A stretch of 64,000 nucleotides of DNA from positions 62,001 through 126,000 of the forward strand of contig NZ_CAKKLP010000004.1 of the NCBI RefSeq assembly GCF_918698085.1. Reading direction: 5' to 3'. The stretch is from Chryseobacterium sp. Bi04 (GTDB lineage: Bacteria; Bacteroidota; Bacteroidia; Flavobacteriales; Weeksellaceae). Within the stretch, counting starts at the first letter, position 1, and every line of letters begins with the position of its first letter. The notes under the pieces were generated by a model. The model ran no database searches and was not told where the DNA came from. It worked only from the letters and a program-made list of their open reading frames with translations. Both the position numbers and the translations under genes were made by a program. Of this stretch, positions 35,256-45,265 are shown piece after piece.

Positions 35256-35732
35256 TTACATATCAAGCCTGTAGATAAATTCCTCAATCTCCATTTGCCG
35301 GGCATTCGCAAAACCTTTATCAGAACCGATTTTGATAAAGCCACATTTTTCCAGTACCTTCTGTGAGCCAATATTGTCAAAGGCAACACGTCCAACAATA
35401 GGCCTGGCCGCTTCAATGGTAAGAAAATCTTTCAATGCCGTTGTTGCGATACCTTGTCCCCAGAAACTTTTATCGATCCAATAGGTGATTTCTGCATGGC
35501 CTTCCAGGACAAACTTTGCAATACTTCCTGCGATCACAGTACCGGCCATAATAGTTTGGTTGTTGACGGTCGGATCATTCAGTAATCTGGTATATTTGGC
35601 CAGATAGGCTTCTTTATTCTTGGAATCCTGTGAAGTAAATGCTGCCAGATAATTGGCTTCATGGTCAAGCTGAATCTGAAAAAGAAGATCTAAATCAGTA
35701 ACCAGAGTGGGTCTTAATTTTATGTCTTTCAT
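35256..35732 (-). CDS. GNAT-family N-acetyltransferase
   Basis: 158 aa, RimJ/RimL-like. Acetyl-CoA loop SFWGQGIATTALKDFL near residue 90 and the terminal CGFIKIG segment (KVLEKCGFIKIGSDKGFANA) typical of this GNAT branch. It transfers an acetyl group from acetyl-CoA to an amine, possibly a protein N-terminus or small metabolite. A CAAATATA box at 35758-35765 gives a minus-strand TATATTTG. Monocistronic. Confidence 0.85.
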   Translation of the reverse strand: MKDIKLRPTLVTDLDLLFQIQLDHEANYLAAFTSQDSKNKEAYLAKYTRLLNDPTVNNQTIMAGTVIAGSIAKFVLEGHAEITYWIDKSFWGQGIATTALKDFLTIEAARPIVGRVAFDNIGSQKVLEKCGFIKIGSDKGFANARQMEIEEFIYRLDM

Positions 35733-35902
35733 ATTGAGTGATGGGTTAAAGTATCTTCAAATATAGAACTTATTAGTCTATTTTTTGCCCATCATAATCT
35801 TCATAAAAGATTTTATTTTGAACTAAATTAAGTGTGATAAAGTGTTTAAGAATAAAGGTTTTATTTTTGTAGTTTAAGCAGCAAATGACAAACCCATCGC
35901 TG

Positions 35903-35924
35903 CCGCACGAATCCTTTTGTGTGG
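35903..35924. repeat. REP hairpin, left side of RAYT copy 1
   Basis: CCGCACGAA-tcct-TTTGTGTGG forms an imperfect 9-bp stem. It is the inverted counterpart of the hairpin right of the transposase gene and recurs at the other two copies. Confidence 0.75.
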
Positions 35925-35978
35925 TTTTTATTCCAATCACTTTTTCATAAAGTTTTTATCTTTATAAAAACATAATTG

Positions 35979-36542
35979 ATGAGTCGTAATTACAAATTCC
36001 ACAATCTTGAAGGTTTGTATTTCATAAGTTTTGCTGTTGTAGGCTGGCTGGATGTTTTTATTAGAAATGAATATAAAGAAATTTTTTTAGAAGGTTTAAG
36101 ATTTTGCCAAAAGAGTAAAGGAATGGAAATACATGCGTGGTGCATTATGTCGAGTCATGTACACTTAGTTTTCAAAAGTATAAACGGACAGAAACCAGAA
36201 CTTCTGATTGGCGATTTAAAAAGGTTTACAAGCAAAGCAATTGTAGCAGCAATCAAAGAAAACCCTATAGAAAGTAGAAAAGAATTTTTATTAGATTTTT
36301 TCCTTAAAGAAGGCTCAAAAACTTCAAATGTATCCCAATACCAATTTTGGAGGCATGATAATAAACCTATTGAATTGTGGAGCAACAGAGTGATTAGGCA
36401 GAAAATTAATTACGTCCATCAAAATCCTGTAAAAGCAGGTTTAGTATTCCTTGCAGAAGATTACAGATACAGCAGTGCAATGGATTATTCTGATGAAAAA
36501 GGACTTTTAGATGATATTGTTGTTTTTAGAATGTTTGATTAA
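35979..36542 (+). CDS. REP-associated tyrosine transposase (RAYT, Y1/TnpA-REP family), intact copy
   Basis: 187 aa from ATG 35979 (a TTG directly before it is in frame). HUH motif SSHVHLVF with His60 and His62, and the C-terminal catalytic Tyr145 in QKINYVHQNPVKAGL, so the Y1 single-strand nuclease site is complete. RAYTs are domesticated IS200/IS605 relatives that cut and move REP hairpins. REP palindromes flank the gene in opposite orientation (35903 and 36555), with GTAG beside the right one. Two decayed copies lie at 45.3 and 49.4 kb in the same orientation. Confidence 0.9.
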   Translation: MSRNYKFHNLEGLYFISFAVVGWLDVFIRNEYKEIFLEGLRFCQKSKGMEIHAWCIMSSHVHLVFKSINGQKPELLIGDLKRFTSKAIVAAIKENPIESRKEFLLDFFLKEGSKTSNVSQYQFWRHDNKPIELWSNRVIRQKINYVHQNPVKAGLVFLAEDYRYSSAMDYSDEKGLLDDIVVFRMFD

Positions 36543-36554
36543 TAGTATTAAATA

Positions 36555-36582
36555 CCACACGAAAGGATTCGTGCGGTAGCGG
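36555..36582. repeat. REP hairpin, right side of RAYT copy 1
   Basis: CCACACGAA-agga-TTCGTGCGG followed by the GTAG tetranucleotide (36576-36579) and a G run. GTAG next to the stem is a known hallmark of RAYT-type REPs. Confidence 0.8.
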
Positions 36583-36815
36583 GGGGTAATTAGTCAATAG
36601 ACCTCCAACTGTCAAATAAGTTAGACAAATAAAGACAAGAGTCTTTTTCCAGATCAAACAACTCATTGACTATCTTAAAAAAAATTAAAAGTGTATATTC
36701 GGCAGTTAAAAACGAAAAGTTATTAATACAGGTTAAAGTTTATGCAAAATTTGCTCAGCCATCGTCAGCTAGCATTTTACGCTATCTGTTAAAAAAAACA
36801 TTAAATTAAGAAACA

Positions 36816-37535
36816 ATGGACAAAAATGATTTTGAAAATTTCAAGCAAGAGGTAAGTTGGTTTGCAGGACAAAATGATAGCGTTGAAATTAAACATATCA
36901 TCAGTAAAACTTTTAGTCCGGAATTTATCAATACATTTCCAACTTTATATCAACTATTACTACAATCGACTTCAATTTTGAGTGTTGATATAACAACATC
37001 TAAAAACAAAAAAGCAAACTATTACCTATATACTTGGACGGACAAGAATGGCTTTAAATGTGGCTGGTTATGCAAGATTGAACAAATTCATACTGAAATT
37101 GATATTTTATCTGAACATCAGTTACTCTTAGATGAAATGGGCGGTATAAAGGAAACTTATAACCATTTTGATACAGAAACTGAAATGCTTACCGATAATC
37201 AGAATTTTATTTTTATTAAATCCGAACTCACAAAAGGCTTAGGTGACTGGATTGATCTATATGACCAGGTTTGTAAAGATGAAAATGTAAAACAAATTGA
37301 CACAAAAGATCTGGTTTGTTTCGCCGAAGAAGCGAATGGAAATGAAACCTTTTATAATTCAAACACAAAGCAGGTTTTACTTTTTGCTACTGACCATAGT
37401 TTTGAAAATGTTGAAGTTTTAAAAGGGCAATCAGAATATACATTTTACACAATTAATCGTGTAACGACATTTGTTGATTATGTAGAAGCCCTTGCTCAGC
37501 AATGGTTAGAGAATATTGTATCAGAGGGGTTGTAA
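36816..37535 (+). CDS. Hypothetical protein, possibly SUKH/SMI1-like immunity protein
   Basis: 239 aa, cytoplasmic and acidic. The layout (KKANYYLYTWTDKNGFKCGW in the middle, ILSEHQLLLDEMGGIKETYN, then DLVCFAEEANGNETFYNSNT and VLLFATDHSFENV, closing with FVDYVEALAQQWL) resembles SMI1/KNR4-type immunity proteins, in which a similar 'F…NG…Y….VLLF..DH' pattern occurs. No toxin gene is adjacent. It lies directly right of the intact RAYT element, in the accessory stretch. A TATATTCG -7-like box is at 36694. The family call is tentative. Confidence 0.4.
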   Translation: MDKNDFENFKQEVSWFAGQNDSVEIKHIISKTFSPEFINTFPTLYQLLLQSTSILSVDITTSKNKKANYYLYTWTDKNGFKCGWLCKIEQIHTEIDILSEHQLLLDEMGGIKETYNHFDTETEMLTDNQNFIFIKSELTKGLGDWIDLYDQVCKDENVKQIDTKDLVCFAEEANGNETFYNSNTKQVLLFATDHSFENVEVLKGQSEYTFYTINRVTTFVDYVEALAQQWLENIVSEGL

Positions 37536-37683
37536 AGTTTTGAATGAATATCAACCATTGATTCAAAGAATTTTCTGAGAGGGAAAAAGATGACAGAATC
37601 AGAAAAAACATGAATTTACAGTTGACCACTACGATAGGCTTTATACTACGAAATAAAAACTTTTGATATTTTCTATAATAACC

Positions 37684-37773
37684 CCGTTGCGCAAAGTCTC
37701 CTGACTTTGAGCCAATAAAATAAAAACATTCCTGTAAAACATACTCCAAAGTCAGGCGGCTTCAGCGAGTAAC
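37684..37773. repeat. Intergenic repeat element, copy A
   Basis: About 90 bp: CCGTTGCGCAAAGTCTCCTG ACTTTG … CAAAGTCAGGCGGCTTCAGCG. Its ends contain an inverted repeat (CCTGACTTTG / CAAAGTCAGG). A diverged copy in the same orientation lies at 38338-38425, on the other side of the lipoprotein gene. Confidence 0.7.
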
Positions 37774-37783
37774 GTTAAAAAAA

Positions 37784-38248
37784 CTAGCGGACAAGAAGAT
37801 AGATTCCAAGACCAATTGCAGCATAAGCTGTAACCGTAAGAATATCAGCTATAGGCTGTGAAAATCGTTTTTCGGCAATTTTCTCGGCATTGATCTGGTT
37901 CTTATGAAATTTTAGAATTTTCTTAGGATTATGAACCGGGTGTGCCACCAGGCTGTCGCTTTCCCACTTGTCAACGATTACTTTATAGGATCTGCCTTCA
38001 ACGTCAATTTTAACATTTTTACCAGCTGCCAGTTTCTCCTGAATATTCACAGGAGCAGGGGCTTGTGGTGCGTTCAGGCTTTCAGCTGCCGTATTCTGCA
38101 TTTGCGGAGCAGTAGTACCAGTAAGGGCTGTATTCTTTTTAGAATCCTGCTTATTGTTGGCCGCTGGATCCACTTGTTTTTTCACCTGGTAGGTATAGCA
38201 ACTGCTAAGAGAGAATGATATAATGATGAGATAAAGATACTTTTGCAT
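37784..38248 (-). CDS. Hypothetical lipoprotein with C-terminal membrane helix
   Basis: 154 aa. Lipobox SLSSC at residues 13-17 after a hydrophobic signal. An Ala/Gln/Pro-rich linker follows (APQMQNTAAESLNAPQAPAP), then a small domain (KIDVEGRSYKVIVDKWESDS, LVAHPVHNPKKILKFHKNQI) and a terminal hydrophobic helix (ILTVTAYAAIGLGIYLLV). Bacteroidota encode many such short lipoproteins; the function is not known. It is bracketed by two copies of an intergenic repeat. Confidence 0.65.
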   Translation of the reverse strand: MQKYLYLIIISFSLSSCYTYQVKKQVDPAANNKQDSKKNTALTGTTAPQMQNTAAESLNAPQAPAPVNIQEKLAAGKNVKIDVEGRSYKVIVDKWESDSLVAHPVHNPKKILKFHKNQINAEKIAEKRFSQPIADILTVTAYAAIGLGIYLLVR

Positions 38249-38337
38249 GAGCTAAATTTAAGAATTAAACGGAATATGTAGGACTTTCTTTTGAAAGATC
38301 CTGTAAAAAAATATCAAAAGACTCTATTTTTATGAAA

Positions 38338-38425
38338 CCGTTGTACAAAGTTTCCTGACTTTAAGCCTGCAAAATAAAAAAAAATATTTGAACATACTTC
38401 AAAATCAGGAGACTGCAGAGAACAG
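38338..38425. repeat. Intergenic repeat element, copy B
   Basis: CCGTTGTACAAAGTTTCCTG ACTTTAAGCC … CTTCAAAATCAGGAGACTGCAG, a diverged direct copy of the element at 37684-37773. The stem arms are less well conserved than in copy A. Confidence 0.65.
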
Positions 38426-38994
38426 GAGAGTGGAGATAAAAATCCTTTTTATTTTTGATGATCCATAATAAAAATATACTTTTGTAATCAACAACATAAA
38501 GTTATTATGACAGATTGTGTTGTTTTATTTAAAAAACTAAAAACTAACCAGAAAACTAATTACATCATGAAAAATGAACAAAACTACGCTGTACCTATTC
38601 TTACGGATACGTCAAAAATTATTGTTTCCAGCAAATTAAAACAACACTAAGTTATTACAATTTCTTTAGCGCCATAAGCCCATATAGAACCTATAGAATT
38701 TATTTGATTATTTCTGCCAATCAGAAGTAAAGGATATCTGGTATGAAGTATAACCGGTACTTTGCTTTCGATCTGGAGGCGGCAATGTCTTTATTGAAGT
38801 TGGGGACGTTTCATGGGGTGTCAGTGATGATGCTATATGATCTATGCAACCCTTTAAAAATCAATGTTTATTCATTGATTTAAATCCTTATACCATAATC
38901 CTGTGCTCAGCAAAAGGGTGATTTGGAAAATGCCAGTTAACGAATGATTTAAAACCAAACAATATAATTTAAACTTATTAATTTTTACACTATT
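38426..38994. other. Intergenic region with promoter and a 27-codon ORF
   Basis: A -7 box TACTTTTG at 38477-38484 precedes ATG 38567, which opens a 27-codon ORF (MKNEQNYAVPILTDTSKIIV plus SSKLKQH) ending at 38650. I do not know this peptide. From 38651 to 38994 I see only broken frames, possibly gene debris. Confidence 0.35.
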
Positions 38995-40173
38995 ATGACA
39001 AAGAAACTACTAACCATTGCCTTCACAGGCTTATCATGTACTATGGCTTTTGCAGCAGATCTATATGTTCGGAATGGGGGAGCAGGCGGTGCTTATCCTA
39101 CCGTAAGTACAGCAATCACAGCTGCTTCAGACGGGGATCGTATCATCATTCAGCCTAAAGCGAATGGAGAGGCTTATGTAGAAAATCTGACTATCAACAA
39201 ATCGCTGACTTTTGTTTCCGAAACCAATTATGCCAAGTATATCATTCAGGGAAATGTCAGCATCAATCCGGCAACGGGAAGAACGGTGACGATCAGCAAT
39301 ATGAGCTCAGGCTATTACGGCAGTTATAATGTACAGGCAAATTTTCCAATAGGTACAGGAAGAACTTTCGTTAATATTGTGAACTGTGAACTGCATAATG
39401 TTTTAACAGATAAAGTGAATTTCACTACTAACATCTCCGGTTGTACAATTAGTGGAATCCTGAAGTTTTCTCACGGTAGATGTACGGCTAATAAAGCAGG
39501 AAGTATTGCCGTGGTAGCTACGCAGGATAACAGTCCCATCGGATCTGATATTGAGGTTTACGGGAATGTATCCAACTCATTTATATCCAATTCACAATCC
39601 AATTATAATTTTAAATTCAGCAATAATTTTTGTGCCGGTATTTATATTTATAATATTAAACACGGAAGCTCTAACGAAATCATTAACAATACCATCTATA
39701 ATCCTATTCCCGCAGATACGGCTCCGTTGTACGTTAACTTAGGTAATAATATCAATTCGGGAAATATTGCTATGATGAACAATGCCGCTTCTTTTGAAGT
39801 AGGAGGGACCAATGCCTGCATTCAAAACAAAAGTAATAGTGTTGCGATAACAGCTAACTATAATGTGTTCACCAATGCTTTTGTAACAGAAGGTAACATG
39901 ACGCAAAATGACAATTCAGGATCATTGAACCTGAACTTCGACAATGTAGCCTATACGGTAACCGGTATGAATGTAAATGCCGGAAATCCTGGTATAAAAT
40001 ACACTGATCTGGACTTAACAAGAAACGACGCCGGGCATTATGGAGGCTCTAACAGCTGGATGAATTACTGGCCGGCTAATAGTGGTAATAAACCTCAGGT
40101 AAACTATCTGTCCACTCCAAGATCTGTTACCAGTGGAACATTTAACATCAGCGGGTCTGGTTTTTCTAAATAA
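38995..40173 (+). CDS. Secreted parallel beta-helix-type protein
   Basis: 392 aa with signal peptide (LLTIAFTGLSCTMAFA/A). The start ADLYVRNGGAGGAYPTVSTA and DGDRIIIQPK is the usual entry into right-handed beta-helix (pectate-lyase-like) folds of Bacteroidota surface proteins. Repeated Asn-rich turns follow (TINKSLTFVS, VTISNMSSG, EIINNTIYNP). No catalytic motif is evident and no C-terminal sorting domain is visible. The stop is 19 nt before the RCC1 protein gene, so the two form an operon and may act together at the cell surface. Confidence 0.7.
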   Translation: MTKKLLTIAFTGLSCTMAFAADLYVRNGGAGGAYPTVSTAITAASDGDRIIIQPKANGEAYVENLTINKSLTFVSETNYAKYIIQGNVSINPATGRTVTISNMSSGYYGSYNVQANFPIGTGRTFVNIVNCELHNVLTDKVNFTTNISGCTISGILKFSHGRCTANKAGSIAVVATQDNSPIGSDIEVYGNVSNSFISNSQSNYNFKFSNNFCAGIYIYNIKHGSSNEIINNTIYNPIPADTAPLYVNLGNNINSGNIAMMNNAASFEVGGTNACIQNKSNSVAITANYNVFTNAFVTEGNMTQNDNSGSLNLNFDNVAYTVTGMNVNAGNPGIKYTDLDLTRNDAGHYGGSNSWMNYWPANSGNKPQVNYLSTPRSVTSGTFNISGSGFSK

Positions 40174-40192
40174 TTTCTAATGATATAACAAT

Positions 40193-43100
40193 ATGAAAAA
40201 TTATATCTACAGTATAATTGCTTTGTTGACGGTCATGCTGTGTCCGGCACAAGTACTGATCAGCCAGGCAGAATATTTTTGGGATATTGATCCGGGAACA
40301 GGAAACGGAACTCCGGTATGGGCTGCCGACGGAACTTTCGATAACGTTGTTGAAGAACTTTCCAAAACAGACATTGCCACACCGGGCAGCGGATTACATA
40401 AATTCAATATCCGTGTCAAAGACAATACGGGAGTTTGGGGACCGGTTTTTACCAACATTATTGATGTTCAGCCCAATCAGAGCTCTGCCATCATAGCTGT
40501 TTCCCAGGCGGAATATTTTTGGGATACTGATCCGGGAGCCGGAAATGGAAATCCCGTATTGGCGGCTGATGGAACTTTTGACAGCGTTATTGAACAACTC
40601 AGTGCAACAGGAGTCGCTACACCGGGTAGCGGTTTGCATACATTCAGTGTCCGCATTAAGGACAATATGGGAATTTGGGGACCGGTTTTTACCCATGTCA
40701 TTAATATCCAGCAAGCTTCGGTATCTCCGGTAATTAATGTTTCTCAGGCTGAGTATTTTTGGGATACTGATCCGGGTGTGGGAAATGGAACCGCTTTATT
40801 GGCTGCTGATGCAAACTTTGACAGCTCTTTTGAGCAGCTGGCTGATGCAGGAATTGCTTTACCTGCTAATGGCTTACATGTATTTAATGTCCGTATCAAA
40901 GATAATACGGGTGTTTGGGGTCCTGTTTTTAGAAATGTTATTGATGTACAGACCACAGCTTTTACGGGCTGCTGGCAAACCCTTACTACAAGAGGAGACC
41001 ATTCGGTAGGACTCAAAACAGACGGAACATTGTGGGCATGGGGTGTTAATGGCGATGGACAATTAGGGGACGGAACCACAACTGCCAGATCTGTTCCTGT
41101 AAAAATAGGCACCACAAATGATTGGAAAAGCATTTATGTAGGCCATAAGCATACTCTTGCCATTAAAACAGATGGAACACTATGGGCCTGGGGAGATAAT
41201 GCATTTGGGCAATTAGGTGACGGAACTTTAATTGACAGAAAGGTTCCTACTCAGATAGGAACAGCAACGGACTGGCAAAGTCTTGGTGGCGGAATTGAAC
41301 ATTCGGTAGGACTCAAAACCGATGGGACGCTCTGGACATGGGGACGTAACGGCTATGGGCAGCTGGGAGATGGAACTACCATATCAAAAAATATCCCAAC
41401 ACAAATCGGTACTGCTACCAATTGGAAAAGTATTCGTGCTGCCAATTATCAGACGTTAGCGATAAAAACCGATGGAACACTGTGGGGATGGGGAATTAAC
41501 AACTATGGACAACTTGGAGACGGAACTACAACTTCAAAAAATATCCCAACACAAATTGGAAATGCTGCTAATTGGAAAAGTATTGATACAGGAGTGCAAC
41601 ATTCGGTAGGACTTAAAACCGACGGAACGCTATGGGCCTGGGGAAATAACGGTAACGGACAGCTTGGAGACGGAACTACCATTTCAAAATATACCCAAAT
41701 ACAAATAGGAACAGCAACCAACTGGCAAACTGCAGCGGTTGGAAATAGTTTTACATTTGCAACAAGGACAGACGGAACGGTTTGGTCATGGGGCAGCAAT
41801 AACTTTGGACAGTTGGGTAATGGTACAAGTACAGGAAATAGTACCACACCTGCACAAGTAGATTCTTCTTCAGATAACAAGCAGGTTTTTGCCGGAGAGA
41901 GTCATATTCTTGTACAAAAATTTGATGGTTTTCTAAAAGCTTGTGGACGCAATGACAATGGACAGTTAGGTGACGGTACAAAAGTTAACAAAAATACGTT
42001 AACTGCTATGGCTTGTCCCGGATACTGTATTCCTCCAACACCATTTTCATCATCCAATATTACTTCTGAAACGGCTAGTCTAAACTGGACAGCAGCAACG
42101 GTGACTCCTGGTCAAGGATATGTGTATCTTTACAGTACTAGTCCAATACTTGGAGGTATTCAAGGAGGTGTTCCCCCTACTTCTACAACAGCAAATCTGA
42201 CCAATTTACTACCTGATACCACGTACTATTGGTGGGTGGGATCCAATTGTGGATTCAGCCCGTTTGCCTGGATGCCGGGAGGTTCCTTTACTACACTTCC
42301 TACCACCGCAACAGGCTGCTGGCAAAGTGTGAGTGGAGGTATTGATTACTCAATGGGGATCAAAAAAGACGGAACGCTATGGGCCTGGGGAAATAATTAT
42401 GATGGCGAGCTGGGAGACGGAACTATGATCAATAGAAATATCCCAACACAAATAGGGACCGAAAATAATTGGATGAAAATTGAGGCTGGAGCTTATTTTT
42501 CAGTAGGCATGAAAGCCAATGGATCCATATGGACCTGGGGAGAGAATAGCAGAGGACAGCTAGGTGATGGAACTACAACCACGAGAAATATTCCAATGCA
42601 GGTAGGAACTGCAACAGACTGGGTGGATATTGCAACGGGGGGAAAGCAGACATTTGCTATAAAATCAGATGGAACACTTTGGGCCTGGGGGTATAATAAC
42701 AGGGGACAGTTAGGTGATGGTACAATCATCAACAAAAGCATACCTGTACAAATCGGGACCGCAACAGACTGGCTAAGTATCGCCTCCGGAGAAGCTCATA
42801 CCCTTGCTGTAAAAACAGATGGAACGCTATGGACCTGGGGGTATAATGACAGAGGACAGTTAGGTGATGGTACCGCCATAGCAGTAAATTCCCCTACTCA
42901 AATCGGAACGGCAACGGATTGGAAAACTGTTACTGCAGGTACCGATCATTCGATAGCACTGAAAACAGATGGAACACTATGGACCTGGGGGTATAATGAC
43001 AGAGGACAATTAGGTGATGGTACTACAATTTCAAAGAATATTCCGACACAGGTAGGAACAGAAGCCAACTGGCAAGGTGTGAAGACTGGCACATATGGTT

Positions 43101-43675
43101 CTACTTTAGCCATAAAAACAGATGGAACACTATGGACCTGGGGCTATAATGGCTGGGGACAATTAGGAGATGGTACAGAGATAGACAGATCTACACCCAT
43201 GCGTATCGGAACTGCAACTGATTGGCAAAGTATTGCAGCAGGAGCTAATAATACACTTGCTGTAAATAATAAAGGATTTCTGGCAATCAGTGGCTATAAC
43301 CTCAAGGGACAGTTAGGAGATGGTACTTATATTCAGAAGAAAATTTTTATACCTGTTGCCTGTGGTACAGGTAGTGTGACTGTTCATAAAGTTTCGACTT
43401 TCGCTAAAGCCGGTTTAACTGTTGATGAAGTTTCAGCAAAGGCAGATCAGCTGAAAGTTTATCCCAATCCTGTACAGGATATCCTGACCATTTCATTTGA
43501 TCAGAAGATGCTGTCGGTATCGGTTTACAATGCAGCCGGACAGCAGGTACTTACGAAGGCAATCAATGATACTAAAGGAACTATTGATGTTTCCGGACTT
43601 GTATCAGGAGGTTATCTGGTTAAAGTGAACGCTGCTAATGACCTGGTAAGAATGGTGAAAGTTATCAAGCGGTAA
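40193..43675 (+). CDS. Large secreted RCC1-repeat protein with type IX sorting domain
   Basis: 1160 aa, signal peptide at 1-20. Residues 22-255 are three 80-residue repeats opening with [12 protein letters not shown]. Then follow about seven RCC1-like blade repeats (pattern [20 protein letters not shown] QLGDGTxxxxxxPTQIGT), a fibronectin-III-like module (about 612-700: [20 protein letters not shown]), and about seven further RCC1 repeats to residue 1060. The C-terminus ([14 protein letters not shown] … GGYLVKVN … MVKVIKR) is a type A T9SS sorting domain, so the protein is exported through the type IX system and attached or released. Two seven-bladed propellers are likely; the partner is unknown. 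Confidence 0.88.
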   Translation: MKNYIYSIIALLTVMLCPAQVLISQAEYFWDIDPGTGNGTPVWAADGTFDNVVEELSKTDIATPGSGLHKFNIRVKDNTGVWGPVFTNIIDVQPNQSSAIIAVSQAEYFWDTDPGAGNGNPVLAADGTFDSVIEQLSATGVATPGSGLHTFSVRIKDNMGIWGPVFTHVINIQQASVSPVINVSQAEYFWDTDPGVGNGTALLAADANFDSSFEQLADAGIALPANGLHVFNVRIKDNTGVWGPVFRNVIDVQTTAFTGCWQTLTTRGDHSVGLKTDGTLWAWGVNGDGQLGDGTTTARSVPVKIGTTNDWKSIYVGHKHTLAIKTDGTLWAWGDNAFGQLGDGTLIDRKVPTQIGTATDWQSLGGGIEHSVGLKTDGTLWTWGRNGYGQLGDGTTISKNIPTQIGTATNWKSIRAANYQTLAIKTDGTLWGWGINNYGQLGDGTTTSKNIPTQIGNAANWKSIDTGVQHSVGLKTDGTLWAWGNNGNGQLGDGTTISKYTQIQIGTATNWQTAAVGNSFTFATRTDGTVWSWGSNNFGQLGNGTSTGNSTTPAQVDSSSDNKQVFAGESHILVQKFDGFLKACGRNDNGQLGDGTKVNKNTLTAMACPGYCIPPTPFSSSNITSETASLNWTAATVTPGQGYVYLYSTSPILGGIQGGVPPTSTTANLTNLLPDTTYYWWVGSNCGFSPFAWMPGGSFTTLPTTATGCWQSVSGGIDYSMGIKKDGTLWAWGNNYDGELGDGTMINRNIPTQIGTENNWMKIEAGAYFSVGMKANGSIWTWGENSRGQLGDGTTTTRNIPMQVGTATDWVDIATGGKQTFAIKSDGTLWAWGYNNRGQLGDGTIINKSIPVQIGTATDWLSIASGEAHTLAVKTDGTLWTWGYNDRGQLGDGTAIAVNSPTQIGTATDWKTVTAGTDHSIALKTDGTLWTWGYNDRGQLGDGTTISKNIPTQVGTEANWQGVKTGTYGSTLAIKTDGTLWTWGYNGWGQLGDGTEIDRSTPMRIGTATDWQSIAAGANNTLAVNNKGFLAISGYNLKGQLGDGTYIQKKIFIPVACGTGSVTVHKVSTFAKAGLTVDEVSAKADQLKVYPNPVQDILTISFDQKMLSVSVYNAAGQQVLTKAINDTKGTIDVSGLVSGGYLVKVNAANDLVRMVKVIKR

Positions 43676-43728
43676 ATAGTAAAACTTTAATACCAAAAAG
43701 GTTTCTTTAGACCTTAAATCTTTCAAAT

Positions 43729-43763
43729 AGCGCCACTTATCTTTAAGTGGCGCTGTTTTTTTT
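43729..43763 (+). terminator. Terminator of the beta-helix/RCC1 operon
   Basis: AGCGCCACTTA-tctt-TAAGTGGCGCTGTTTTTTTT; an 11-bp perfect stem with a long T tail. Confidence 0.9.
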
Positions 43764-43828
43764 AATTAATCGCTATCTTTAATACATCATCAAAACAAAA
43801 ATAATAACCCCGTTAAAACTTTAAAATC

Positions 43829-44239
43829 ATGATAAAAACAGCAGTCTCTGGTTTCCTTCTCTTCAGTCTTTTCCTGGTAAGTGCACAAGCCATCGAGTCG
43901 GGAAGCCACAGCACGACGGGCTACATCAAACCGGACGGCACGATTGAAAACAGCAGCCATTCCACCGTAGGATACATCAGGTCAGACGGGACGATCGAGA
44001 ATAAAAGCCATTCGACCATCGGGTATATCAAAAGTGACGGCACCATAGAAAACGAAAGTCATTCTACCGTAGGATATGTTAAAAAAGATGGCACGGTAGA
44101 AAACAGTAGTCATTCCACCGTGGGTTACATCAAAGATGATGGAACGGTAGAAAACAGCAGTCACAGTACTATTGGCTATGCCAAAGGCGTTAAAAAAGAC
44201 TGGGCAGCAGTAGTCTATTTCTTTTTTAAGCTAGATTGA
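43829..44239 (+). CDS. Small secreted protein built of six 17-residue repeats
   Basis: 136 aa: signal peptide (…LFSLFLVSAQA) and then six units of S-H-S-T-[VI]-G-Y-[IV]-K-x-D-G-T-[IV]-E-N-x-S, encoded by 51-bp direct DNA repeats from about 43892 to 44185. The last unit changes to YAKGVKKDWAAVVYFFFKLD. Alternating beta-strand pattern suggests a closed radial beta fold (propeller- or 'beta-flower'-like); proteins of this look occur in Bacteroidota. No enzyme motif. Monocistronic. Role unknown. Confidence 0.75.
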   Translation: MIKTAVSGFLLFSLFLVSAQAIESGSHSTTGYIKPDGTIENSSHSTVGYIRSDGTIENKSHSTIGYIKSDGTIENESHSTVGYVKKDGTVENSSHSTVGYIKDDGTVENSSHSTIGYAKGVKKDWAAVVYFFFKLD

Positions 44240-44321
44240 TCCTTAGCACCGCAGAAAACATAAGGAATTTAGCCAACAATTTCTGATCATTAATTAATAG
44301 GTAACGGAGAATGAACGTACT

Positions 44322-44360
44322 TATATTAAAAAAAACGGCTTTTGCCGCTTTTCTAATATA
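44322..44360 (-). terminator. Terminator of the DJ-1/PfpI gene
   Basis: Read on the minus strand: AAAGCGGC-aaaa-GCCGTTTTTTT within a larger palindrome TATATTA … TAATATA. The T run follows the stem only on the minus strand. Confidence 0.75.
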
Positions 44361-44380
44361 AATGATATGTTGAATATCTT

Positions 44381-45058
44381 TTAAATGAGTTTTAGTAACT
44401 CTCCTGCCACCTTTTCGGAAGATGCAGGATTTTGTCCGGTAATCAATCTTTCGTCAACAACCGCATAAGGATTCCAGTCCTCAATTTTACTGTATACACC
44501 GCCATTCCTTTTGAGCATGTCTTCAACCAGAAAAGGCACTACGTCAGTTAATTGTACGGCGTCCTCTTCAGTATTTGTGAATCCGGTAACATTTTTATCC
44601 TTTACCAGATATTCACCATCTATTTTCACATCCTTCAAAACCCCAGGTGCGTGGCATACAAATGCTACAGGTTTCTCATTGGTATAAAAATCAACGATAA
44701 GCTGTTGCGAAACCTTATCTTCAGCGAGATCCCACAATGGACCGTGACCACCAGGATAAAATACGGCATCAAAATCTTCACTTTTAACTTCCGATAATTT
44801 GTGTGTATTTTTTAATTTATCCTGTAATACCTCATCATTATCCATTCTGCGTGTAGCATCGGTCTGGGATGATGGCTCTTCACTTTTCGGATCAATTGGC
44901 GGAAGACCTCCCTTTGGAGATGCCAATGTTATTTCTACTTCTTTATCAGATAATGCATAGTAAGGAGCTGCCAATTCTTCTGTCCAAAATCCGGTCTTTC
45001 TACCAGTATCCCCTAATTCGTCGTGACTCGTAAGCACGAATAAAACTTTTTTACTCAT
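44381..45058 (-). CDS. Type 1 glutamine amidotransferase-like protein of the DJ-1/PfpI superfamily (Hsp31-like)
   Basis: 225 aa. Nucleophile elbow VAFVCHAPGVL with the conserved Cys, upstream FYPGGHGPLWDLAED with the Glu/Asp partner region, and N-terminal KKVLFVLTSHDELGDTGRKT GFW segment typical of the Hsp31/YhbO-like glyoxalase III group. Likely deglycase/glyoxalase or stress chaperone activity on methylglyoxal-type damage. Cytoplasmic. Terminator downstream. Confidence in superfamily high, in exact activity moderate. Confidence 0.87.
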   Translation of the reverse strand: MSKKVLFVLTSHDELGDTGRKTGFWTEELAAPYYALSDKEVEITLASPKGGLPPIDPKSEEPSSQTDATRRMDNDEVLQDKLKNTHKLSEVKSEDFDAVFYPGGHGPLWDLAEDKVSQQLIVDFYTNEKPVAFVCHAPGVLKDVKIDGEYLVKDKNVTGFTNTEEDAVQLTDVVPFLVEDMLKRNGGVYSKIEDWNPYAVVDERLITGQNPASSEKVAGELLKLI

Positions 45059-45265
45059 TTATATTTATTTAATTAGTACTGTAAAGTTGGCAATATCATT
45101 CTTTTAAAAAAAGGATCCAAGTCACTATTTATATGTGATCCATATCACACTTTAGAATAGAAAGAGACAGATAGAAATTATTTTACACTGTCATAGATTT
45201 CCATTATTCTAAAAGACGCTTAGACCTTCAGTCTTGACATTGGTGGTATTATATACGCCTCACTA

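Noticed and set aside
43892..44185. CRISPR-like array (51-bp direct repeats)
   Set aside because: The repeats are in frame, coding and directly adjacent without spacers; they encode a repeat protein.
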